Under the pieces are notes generated by a model that was not told the DNA's origin, searched no databases, and saw only the letters and a program-made list of their open reading frames with translations. A stretch of 37,828 bases of DNA, taken from IMG/VR virus record IMGVR_UViG_3300034102_000945, positions 1 through 37,828 of that record. One strand, given 5' to 3'. Shown here one piece after another: positions 1 to 5,703 of this stretch (positions are counted from its first letter, which is position 1; each line of letters begins with the position of its first letter). The stretch is from a virus. A program made the position numbers and the translations under genes.

Positions 1-127
1 CTGGGACGTTGCATTCAATGTTAAAAGAAAATGGAAATGCATCCATTGCGGTAAGCAGACGCTTTCAGCAAATCCAATTAGCTTCATCAATCAAAATAGA
101 AACAAAGCCAAGGAGGCCAAGCTGTGA
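1..127 (+). CDS. 3' part of a small zinc-ribbon-like array protein (continues from 37716)
   Basis: The frame is open from the left edge and stops at 125-127. The visible 41 residues include a CxxC pair (CIHC) in a basic stretch, which may be half of a zinc ribbon, and end in KAKEAKL. Base 1 completes the codon left open at 37827-37828, so joining the two window ends gives one 79-residue protein starting at 37716. The AAGGAGG inside its last codons is the ribosome binding site for the next gene, whose GTG overlaps this stop as GTGA. The function is unknown. The ending is the same as in the small-gene array at 34210-37828. Confidence 0.75.
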   Translation, partial: WDVAFNVKRKWKCIHCGKQTLSANPISFINQNRNKAKEAKL

Positions 128-129
128 GC
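107..129 (+). repeat. 23-bp direct repeat, copy A (gene-junction element)
   Basis: This stretch contains AAGGAGG, the last codons of one gene, and the GTGA overlap with the next. It is identical over 23 bases to 34669-34691. Shorter versions occur at most junctions in the small-gene array. Confidence 0.85.
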
Positions 130-282
130 AGTTCACAAGTCCGACGCATCATGGCTGAAGGAATCGACGCGCCACCATTGACCAAGGCCCAAGCCGGAAA
201 AGTTGCTCGCCACGTCCAGAAGATCCGAGTCAACGACGGGCCGACGGCATTCTCCCGACGCAAACGAAAAGGCACCAAGTGA
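124..282 (+). CDS. small basic protein of unknown function, 52 aa
   Basis: A GTG start overlaps the upstream stop (GTGA) with AAGGAGG 7 bases before it, a strong initiation site. The product has 52 residues and ends in a highly basic tail (SRRKRKGTK), which suggests nucleic-acid contact. It has no coiled-coil motif of the kind found in the array genes. Its stop overlaps the GTG of the next gene. No family recognised. Confidence 0.65.
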   Translation: MSSSQVRRIMAEGIDAPPLTKAQAGKVARHVQKIRVNDGPTAFSRRKRKGTK

Positions 283-527
283 AAGCGCCACTGACCGCGG
301 AACAGGTCGCCCGGCTTCTTGGGAAGCAACCCACCCAGGCCAAGCCGGCCAAAAAGATCACCCACGGGGTCTTGCTCAACCCACCGCTGCCCGACGATGC
401 GGTCCGGGACATCCGCCGCCGTTGGACTGCCGGGGAGCGCCTAAAGATAATCGCCGCGGACCACAACATCACCCAAGCCGCGGTCTCGCTCATCGGGTCG
501 GGCCAGCGCCGGAAGGACGTCCTTTGA
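279..527 (+). CDS. helix-turn-helix-like small protein, 82 aa
   Basis: A GTG start overlaps the previous stop. The C-terminal half (residues about 40-80) has the pattern of a sequence-specific helix-turn-helix: an RRRWTAGERLK helix, then IAADHNITQAAVSLI, then a basic GQRRKDV end. The N-terminal segment also resembles a short helical DNA-binding module (LTAEQVARLLGK). A regulatory or DNA-binding role is inferred from pattern only. It is the last gene of the coupled small-gene string; a 70-base gap with a GC-rich hairpin follows. Confidence 0.75.
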   Translation: MKAPLTAEQVARLLGKQPTQAKPAKKITHGVLLNPPLPDDAVRDIRRRWTAGERLKIIAADHNITQAAVSLIGSGQRRKDVL

Positions 528-537
528 GCCCATGCTC

Positions 538-557
538 GCCCGCTAGTCACCGCGGGC
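538..557. other. GC-rich inverted repeat in the gap after the small-gene string
   Basis: GCCCGC (538-543) pairs with GCGGGC (552-557) around an 8-base loop. No T-run follows, so a Rho-independent terminator is not supported. It could slow transcription or shape the mRNA before the phosphoesterase gene. Confidence 0.3.
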
Positions 558-596
558 TTGTACCGGAGCGCGGTTTCTGGTCCACGGGGGCGCATC

Positions 597-1346
597 GTGA
601 ACGTCATCACCGCCCGCCGCCGGGTCATGGCCGTCGGGTGTTCTCATGGCAACAGAGCCAACCCGAACGCACTGGCTGCCGCCCTTTTGTTCCGGGAACA
701 ATTCCGCCCGGACGAGGTCATCCACCTGGGCGATGCCTACGACCTTGCAAGCCTCCGGGCGGGGTCTCTGGCCAACCCTGACGACTCGGACCATGCAGAC
801 GACTACCTCGACGACATCGACAAGGGCCGGGCGTTCCTCGACGCGCTCAGGCCGACCGTGTTCATCGTGGGAAACCACGACCTCCGGGCTTTGCGGTACA
901 CCAACCACCACAACACCGTGGTCCGCGGGTTCGCCCAGGCTATCTGGGAAAAAATGGTCGAGCCGATCCAGAAACACGCCCGGGTGTTCATCAAACACCA
1001 CGACGTGCTGCCGCGCTCTTGGTACAACCTCGGCGGCTACAAGTGGGGGCACGGGCTGCTGTTTGGTGAGAACTTCCTCCGGGACACGGCCGAGTGCTGG
1101 GGCAACACCGTCGTGGCCCACGCCCACCGCGCTGGGGTCGCCACTGGCCGCCGGGATGGAAACCCGACTTGCCTTTCGCCGGGGACGTTGGCCGACGCCG
1201 CTGCCATGGATTACGCCCTCCGGCGCCGCGGGACGCTCGCGTGGTCGCACGGGATAGTCTTCGGGGAATACACCGATACGACCGCTCAACTTTACCTTCA
1301 TCAATGGCCCCAGGGTGAAACCTCATGGAATCTTCCGAACTTCTAA
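597..1346 (+). CDS. calcineurin-like metallophosphoesterase
   Basis: Product of 249 aa. Motifs appear in family order: GCSHGN near the start, HLGDAYD, GNHDLR and, late in the protein, VVAHAHRAG. These match the metal-binding blocks of calcineurin-type phosphoesterases. The first block has Cys-Ser-His where the family normally has Asp-x-His, so one metal ligand may be altered. I chose the GTG at 597 because a G-rich stretch lies just upstream; a TTG at 558 would add 13 residues and an ATG at 627 would shorten it. Its role could be nucleotide or RNA-end processing; the substrate cannot be read from the sequence. The 3' end overlaps the next gene by 22 bases. Confidence 0.85.
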   Translation: MNVITARRRVMAVGCSHGNRANPNALAAALLFREQFRPDEVIHLGDAYDLASLRAGSLANPDDSDHADDYLDDIDKGRAFLDALRPTVFIVGNHDLRALRYTNHHNTVVRGFAQAIWEKMVEPIQKHARVFIKHHDVLPRSWYNLGGYKWGHGLLFGENFLRDTAECWGNTVVAHAHRAGVATGRRDGNPTCLSPGTLADAAAMDYALRRRGTLAWSHGIVFGEYTDTTAQLYLHQWPQGETSWNLPNF

Positions 1347-1567
1347 AACGGATCCGCGACGAGATCCAACGCAAGATCGAGTTCCCGACAAGCGAGTGGA
1401 AGACCTCGAAGGAATGGATGGCAGAGTTTGACCTTAAACAGTCCCAGACCAACCGGGTACTCACCCAGGGCGTCGAGCTTGGGATCATGGAGGCCAAGAC
1501 TTTTCGCATCCCGTGCCCGATCCGCGGTTCCTATCCGGTGCCCCATTACCGACGCAAAACACCATGA
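1325..1567 (+). CDS. winged-helix-like small protein, 80 aa
   Basis: ATG start preceded by GGTGAAA and overlapping the phosphoesterase gene. The middle (residues about 20-60) reads as a helix-turn-helix: SKEWMAEFDLKQSQTNRVL followed by a helix around LGIMEAKTFR. This pattern is common in phage proteins with a short winged-helix domain. Target and function are unknown. It is coupled by an ATGA overlap to the next gene. Confidence 0.75.
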   Translation: MESSELLKRIRDEIQRKIEFPTSEWKTSKEWMAEFDLKQSQTNRVLTQGVELGIMEAKTFRIPCPIRGSYPVPHYRRKTP

Positions 1568-1746
1568 CCTATCGCTCCAAACACAACGCCGCCGTCACTG
1601 TCGAAATGATCGCCGAGGCCGAACTCCGCATCGGTGAGACCCGCCGTCAGGCCGTGGTCTACACTCGCAACGGGCGCAACTACGTTCGACCCAAGGCCGA
1701 GTTTCTCGACAAGTTTTCGCTGGTAGTTTCAACCGAGCCGAAGTAA
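1564..1746 (+). CDS. small protein of unknown function, 60 aa
   Basis: The ATG at 1564 overlaps the upstream stop as ATGA, which decides it over a GTG at 1513 that would overlap the previous gene by 55 bases. The protein is mixed alpha/beta in composition with basic patches. No family recognised. A gap of 54 bases with no clear signal follows before the next small frame. Confidence 0.65.
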   Translation: MTYRSKHNAAVTVEMIAEAELRIGETRRQAVVYTRNGRNYVRPKAEFLDKFSLVVSTEPK

Positions 1747-1800
1747 CTGTCAGCAGTCACCTGAACTGGTGGCAAATGGGTGTAGCAGCCCAAAGCAGAG

Positions 1801-1923
1801 ATGAACCACATCACCGAACCTCCAATCCAGCCAATGCCGGCGGGTTTCCTTGAAACGCAACGTTCAAGGCTGCACCCACTGCTACCCGGTGTTGGTTGGA
1901 TTGGGGATTCAAGGACCCCATGA
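1801..1923 (+). CDS. possible 40-aa leader peptide upstream of the replication initiator
   Basis: ATG at 1801, stop at 1921-1923 overlapping the ATG of the replication initiator as ATGA. The exact overlap, as at many other junctions in this genome, is the main evidence that it is translated. The ribosome site is weak (AGCAGAG just before the ATG). The peptide is rich in proline and has no recognised motif. It may simply couple initiator translation to upstream translation. Confidence 0.4.
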   Translation: MNHITEPPIQPMPAGFLETQRSRLHPLLPGVGWIGDSRTP

Positions 1924-2762
1924 GCAACCTTTACGTCCGACTTCATTCGTCGTTCTGGACGCACCGCAAGACGTTGCAACTCAGGCGAAAGCTTGGAGAT
2001 GCAGCGTTCTGGATACCGCCACGCCTTTGGTCATTTGCGGCCGAAAACGCGCCCGATGGAGACCTTAGCAACTACCAAGCAGAGGACCTCGCAATGCTTG
2101 TGCAATACTCGGGCAATGCTCAAGAGATGCTCCAAGCATTAAACGACGCCGGGTTCCTCGAAAACGGCATTATCCGAAATTGGGAGGAACGAAACTCCTT
2201 CCACGTTACAAATCACGACAGAGCCAAAAAAGCGGCAGAAGCTCGTTGGGCAAAGCGAAATGAAAAACTCTCTGAGAAGAAAGAAAGAGACATTGAAAAG
2301 GAAAAGGAAAAGGAAAGTAAGCAAGCATTGACCAAGCAATGCTTGGCTGATGCTCCAAGCATAGAGGTTGAAACCCTCAAGCTCCGCATCGGCTCATGGT
2401 TCGGCCGACGACCGACAACCAACTGGTCCGAAAAGGAAACCAAGGCCCTCAAGGCCGTCATCGCGCTCCGAACACCGCCCGAGGACATCGACGCCTTGGA
2501 GACCCGCTACAAGTCCGGCAACCCATACCTACGCCGCGACATCCTGACCCTGCTCAACAACTGGAACACCGAAATCGACCGCGCCAAACAACCCGCCACC
2601 CAAACCACTTTCGCAAATGCAAACGATCCAATCGCTCGCCGAAACGCTCTCCTCGGAGATGACGTCACCGAACAGCAAGCCGAAGCCTCAAGGAGATCCC
2701 GAGCCATCGACGAAGCCAACCTCCGGAGATTCGAGGCAACTGGCCTCACACCTTTCGACTAA
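1920..2762 (+). CDS. phage replication initiator (O/replisome-organiser type)
   Basis: Product of 280 aa. The N-terminal 85 residues match the winged-helix start seen in phage replication initiators and DnaD-like organisers: a YVRLHSSFWTHRKTLQL-type opening, then WSFAAENAPDGDLSNY, then a helix ending in LNDAGFLE. A lysine/glutamate-rich linker (residues about 110-140) leads to a C-terminal helical domain. The ATG at 1920 has AAGGA upstream and overlaps the stop of the 40-aa frame. It sits directly before a DnaC-like loader, the gene pair used by phages that recruit the host replicative helicase. The A-rich linker DNA holds an iteron-like repeat cluster, as the lambda O gene holds the lambda origin. 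The sequence supports the role well; the exact family is inferred. Confidence 0.8.
   Translation: MSNLYVRLHSSFWTHRKTLQLRRKLGDAAFWIPPRLWSFAAENAPDGDLSNYQAEDLAMLVQYSGNAQEMLQALNDAGFLENGIIRNWEERNSFHVTNHDRAKKAAEARWAKRNEKLSEKKERDIEKEKEKESKQALTKQCLADAPSIEVETLKLRIGSWFGRRPTTNWSEKETKALKAVIALRTPPEDIDALETRYKSGNPYLRRDILTLLNNWNTEIDRAKQPATQTTFANANDPIARRNALLGDDVTEQQAEASRRSRAIDEANLRRFEATGLTPFD
2127..2362. repeat. iteron-like repeat cluster, candidate replication origin
   Basis: ATGCTCCAAGCAT occurs twice (2127-2139 and 2350-2362) and is itself a small inverted repeat. Between the copies lie AAGCATTG (2323-2330) inverted against CAATGCTT (2337-2344), and an odd palindrome CCAAGCA-A-TGCTTGG (2332-2346). An A-rich run, unusual for this genome, covers about 2222-2316. 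All of this is inside the replication initiator gene, as in lambda-type origins. Confidence 0.5.
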
Positions 2763-3345
2763 GAACTGCCCAGCCTTCCGGGCCAAGGTGATCGGCCTAA
2801 ACGAAACCGCGCCGCTATCAAACCGGCTGGCGAAGTTCATCGAGGCATGGATCAAAGCCGCGGCCGCCAACAAGCGGGACAAGGGGACGTGGATGGTGAT
2901 TTCCGGGCCTCCGGGAGCCGGAAAGACCCATTCGTTGAAAGCTGCCAGGCGCTTCCTTGAAAACCACAACGTGGACCTGTGGCACGAATGCTACTGGCCA
3001 AGCCCGCCCGCCATCCTGTGGGCCACTTGGTCCCGGATCATCGCCCTTGAGCGTGACGAGTGGGACGATTGGCTTTACGATCTTCGCCGTGCATCCATCG
3101 TGATCCTCGACGACGTTGGTTCCGAGGTGGACAAGTACAAGACCGGGGAGCCGGCCGAGCGCCTCCGGGTTGCACTAGAGACCTGCGAACGCCGGTGGTT
3201 GCTTATGTCCACCAACCTCCGACCCGACAAGTGGGCCTCAGCCTTCGACCAGCGGGTCAACAGCCGGCTTCAACCCGCGGTGACCCTCGACATGACCGGC
3301 GCAATTGACTTCAGACCGACCAAGAAACCAGCAAACCAACAGTGA
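2617..3345 (+). CDS. DnaC-like AAA+ helicase loader
   Basis: Product of up to 242 aa with a full ATPase core: Walker A GPPGAGKT at about 97-104, Walker B IVILDD at 161-166, a sensor-1 type LMSTN at 196-200, and an arginine-rich DQRVNSRLQ segment at 211-219. This is the layout of DnaC/IstB-type loaders that place the host replicative helicase on DNA. The long frame overlaps the initiator gene by 146 bases and its first 55 residues are low-complexity. The true start is therefore uncertain: ATG at 2617 or 2659, or GTG at 2788. The position straight after the initiator supports the assignment. Confidence 0.85.
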   Translation: MQTIQSLAETLSSEMTSPNSKPKPQGDPEPSTKPTSGDSRQLASHLSTKNCPAFRAKVIGLNETAPLSNRLAKFIEAWIKAAAANKRDKGTWMVISGPPGAGKTHSLKAARRFLENHNVDLWHECYWPSPPAILWATWSRIIALERDEWDDWLYDLRRASIVILDDVGSEVDKYKTGEPAERLRVALETCERRWLLMSTNLRPDKWASAFDQRVNSRLQPAVTLDMTGAIDFRPTKKPANQQ

Positions 3346-3352
3346 AAACCAC

Positions 3353-3652
3353 ATGATCATCGCCAAGATTGACGTCACCAAGCTCGACAAAAGCCACTTT
3401 TTCAAAGGCCAAAAGGGCATCTACGCAGACCTCGTCCTGATCCCAAACAAGGACGGGGTGGACCAGTACGGCAACGACGGATTCGTCAGCCAAGGGGTCT
3501 CCAAAGAAGCCCGGGAGAAGGGCACCAAAGGGGCCATCGTGGGCAACTACAAGAAAGTCAACCGAGGGGGCGACACGGCCGCGCCCCAGAAGGTCAAGGC
3601 CCAAGCCAAGCCCGACCCGAGCCTCGACCCCGACGACGATGTTCCCTTTTGA
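3353..3652 (+). CDS. SSB-like protein with DDDVPF tip
   Basis: Product of 99 aa from the ATG at 3353; an upstream ATG at 3305 would overlap the loader gene and add an unlikely tail. The C-terminus ends DPSLDPDDDVPF. This matches the acidic tip of bacterial single-strand-binding proteins (consensus DDDIPF), which docks repair and replication partners. The body is short and beta-like, but I cannot confirm an OB fold from the sequence. The place next to initiator and loader fits an SSB role at the fork. A second OB-fold candidate lies at 31843. Confidence 0.7.
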   Translation: MIIAKIDVTKLDKSHFFKGQKGIYADLVLIPNKDGVDQYGNDGFVSQGVSKEAREKGTKGAIVGNYKKVNRGGDTAAPQKVKAQAKPDPSLDPDDDVPF

Positions 3653-3655
3653 CCT

Positions 3656-4183
3656 ATGAGCCGACCGCATTACCTCTGCAAGAAGGTCCAGCCGGGCGAG
3701 ATCAAGCCCATGACTGCGGACACGATCCGCATGATGGCTCAGGCCGAGGACCTCGTCGCCTACGGCATCCGCCGCGGGCTGATGGCCTACCCACCCAACA
3801 CCCAGTTCGACAAGGATGGCCGACCCATCCCGAAGATCACGGTGCCAAGCGCCCAAGCCAAGCCCATCGAGGCTTACCCATGCCTCCGGGCCTACCTGAT
3901 GCATGACGCCGGATCCACCCATGTCGAGGTGGCCAAGGCAATCACCGCATCAACTGCGAAGATCGGCGCTATCATCGCCCACGGGCGCGAGATCTACCGC
4001 CGCCAAGCCGTCGAGATAGCCAAGGAGGGTGAACAGGCCGCCTCGGAATCAAAACGCGCCAGCGGGGCAGGAAACGCGCAGGGCGGGCCATCCAAGGCAA
4101 GCCACCTCCCCCCGGGTGGGAACCCTCCCGGACAAAACCTTCCACGCAGGGGCCAAAGCAGAGCCAAGAGCCCGCGAGCGTAA
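3656..4183 (+). CDS. conserved-type hypothetical protein with possible helix-turn-helix
   Basis: Product of 175 aa, ATG 3 bases after the previous stop. Residues about 75-115 (CLRAYLMHDAGSTHVEVAKA and following) resemble a helix-turn-helix. The last 45 residues are Gly/Ser/Pro/Lys-rich and look disordered. I do not recognise the family. It lies between the replication genes and the packaging genes. Confidence 0.65.
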   Translation: MSRPHYLCKKVQPGEIKPMTADTIRMMAQAEDLVAYGIRRGLMAYPPNTQFDKDGRPIPKITVPSAQAKPIEAYPCLRAYLMHDAGSTHVEVAKAITASTAKIGAIIAHGREIYRRQAVEIAKEGEQAASESKRASGAGNAQGGPSKASHLPPGGNPPGQNLPRRGQSRAKSPRA

Positions 4184-4211
4184 ACTTTTGACCGTTTAAT
4201 AAACCCCACCC

Positions 4212-4436
4212 ATGCCCCTCAGCACCGCCGCCTATTACGTCTCCCTCAATTACGGCCACCACCTCATCAAGTGGGCCATTGGCCGGATCCGGGCCGGGAG
4301 CATGACCCCGGAACAGTTCGCCGAGAGCCAGACTGCAGACGCTCACCCGCGGGATCCGAAGCGGGCCACCATCGCCCGGGGACTCCGGGAAATCATGGGC
4401 GAGAAGCCCGAGAACCTTCCCGAAAGCCTCCGATGA
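4212..4436 (+). CDS. small protein of unknown function, 74 aa
   Basis: ATG at 4212 after a 28-base gap. Helical in character (LNYGHHLIKWAIGRIRAG) with an acidic-basic C-terminal half. Its stop overlaps the ATG of the small-terminase candidate as ATGA, so it probably belongs with the packaging genes. No family recognised. Confidence 0.6.
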   Translation: MPLSTAAYYVSLNYGHHLIKWAIGRIRAGSMTPEQFAESQTADAHPRDPKRATIARGLREIMGEKPENLPESLR

Positions 4437-5077
4437 CCCAAGCCGACTACGCCAGGGCCACCGGACTTACCAAGGGCCGGGTCTCCCAGCTTGTGAAGGC
4501 AGGAATGCCCCTAGCTTCCCGGGAGGCTGCCGACAAGTGGCGGGGCATGAGTACCCGCGCCCGCCAAACCGCGGGGGTCAAGGGCAAACCGTCCGCGCCG
4601 ATCATCCCGAAATCCGCTTCGGGATCATCCGGGGAGCCGGGACCGTATCGCCCGCCCGAGGCCCAGGCGCCCACCGACCCCGCGTTGATCTCGGCCGACA
4701 CTCCGGAGGGTTCCTACGAACGGCAAAAGGGCATCGAGAAAGCCGCTTACGCATTGTCCGTCCGGGCGCTGAAGGCTGGGCAACCCGACGCCGGCCGCCT
4801 TGTTCAGATCCACAACCTCGCCGCCCGAAACCTGACCGCAGCCCGGGAGGAAGTTCTCGCGCTGGCCGAACGGGAGCGGCACCTTGTTTCCGGTGACTGG
4901 GTCCGCAAAGCCATGACCGAACACGACGGAGCGGTCGCCACTTTGCTCCGAGCAATGCCCAAGCAACTCGCCGGCCGCATCGCCCCTCACGACCCCGAAC
5001 ACGCAGAAAAGGAACTGGACCGCTGGGTCCAAGAAGTCGCCCTTGCCACTCTCCAACAAACCGATCCCTGGAAATGA
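4433..5077 (+). CDS. terminase small subunit, Nu1-like
   Basis: Product of 214 aa. The first 37 residues form a helix-turn-helix of the Nu1 type: QADYARATGLTKGRVSQLVK, then AGMPL, then a second helix EAADKWR. Lambda Nu1 and related packaging proteins recognise the packaging site with such a domain. A disordered Pro/Ser-rich linker (about 45-85) leads to a helical C-terminal part (about 90-214) that could bind the large subunit. The start at 4433 overlaps the upstream stop. The large subunit lies 1.4 kb downstream; two genes separate them. Confidence 0.7.
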   Translation: MTQADYARATGLTKGRVSQLVKAGMPLASREAADKWRGMSTRARQTAGVKGKPSAPIIPKSASGSSGEPGPYRPPEAQAPTDPALISADTPEGSYERQKGIEKAAYALSVRALKAGQPDAGRLVQIHNLAARNLTAAREEVLALAERERHLVSGDWVRKAMTEHDGAVATLLRAMPKQLAGRIAPHDPEHAEKELDRWVQEVALATLQQTDPWK

Positions 5078-5703
5078 AGAAATCCCAACCAACGATTGAG
5101 CAAATCAAGGTCGATGACCTGATACCTTACGCCACCAACAGCCGGACGCATTCAGCCGAGCAAGTCGCCCAGATTGCCGCCTCAATGGTCGAGTTCGGCT
5201 GGACGAATCCAGTGCTGATCGACACCCGCGGAACCATTGTTGCCGGGCACGGCCGGGTCATGGCCGCCCGCAAGCTCGGCATGGAGACGATCCCGTGCAT
5301 CCGCCTCGGGCATCTGACACCCGCCCAAGTTCGCGCCTACGTCATTGCCGACAACAAGCTCGCCCTAAATGCGGGTTGGGACGATGCAATGCTCAAGGCC
5401 GAGTTGGACATTCTCAAGGAGGAAGGTTTCAACATGGATTTGACCGGATTTACCGATGCCGAGGTCGAGAAAATCCTCGGGCAATTCGAGGTTGGGGACG
5501 GATCTATGCCAGACCTTAATTCCGGTGACCGCCAACCGATCCAACAAAAAACTTTCACCCTTCACGACGAACAAGCCGAGGAGGTAGACCGAGCCATCTC
5601 AAAGGCAAAGGAACTCGGATTGGACAACCACCCAATCAATGAAAACGGGAACGGCAACGCCTTGGCAGCAATCTGCCAAGAGTACAACCGCACCAACCCA
5701 TGA
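5074..5703 (+). CDS. ParB-like domain protein
   Basis: Product of 209 aa, ATG overlapping the small-terminase stop. Residues about 8-80 are a ParB/sulfiredoxin-type domain: KVDDLIPYATNSRTHS, then IAASMVEFGWTNPVLID, then VAGHGRVMAARKLG. Phage proteins with this domain are often fused or adjacent to DNA-modification enzymes. Here no methylase is attached and the following gene is Mom-like. The C-terminal half (about 150-209) is helical and unassigned. The domain could bind DNA or a nucleotide; catalytic activity is not shown. Confidence 0.85.
   Translation: MKKSQPTIEQIKVDDLIPYATNSRTHSAEQVAQIAASMVEFGWTNPVLIDTRGTIVAGHGRVMAARKLGMETIPCIRLGHLTPAQVRAYVIADNKLALNAGWDDAMLKAELDILKEEGFNMDLTGFTDAEVEKILGQFEVGDGSMPDLNSGDRQPIQQKTFTLHDEQAEEVDRAISKAKELGLDNHPINENGNGNALAAICQEYNRTNP

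Noticed and set aside
538-557. Rho-independent terminator after the gene at 279
   Set aside because: The stem is GC-rich but no T-run follows.
558-596. Upstream TTG start of the phosphoesterase
   Set aside because: The added residues resemble no part of the family and the GTG at 597 has a better upstream G-rich site. It cannot be fully excluded.
543-1304. Open minus-strand frame of 253 codons
   Set aside because: It is opposite the metallophosphoesterase, whose motifs are clear on the + strand. The minus product is Val/Gly/Arg-rich shadow sequence.
4271-4432. N-terminal extension of the small terminase gene
   Set aside because: This part is out of frame with a supported gene (4212-4436), reads as Arg/Pro/His shadow, and the ATG at 4433 makes an ATGA junction followed by a clear HTH.
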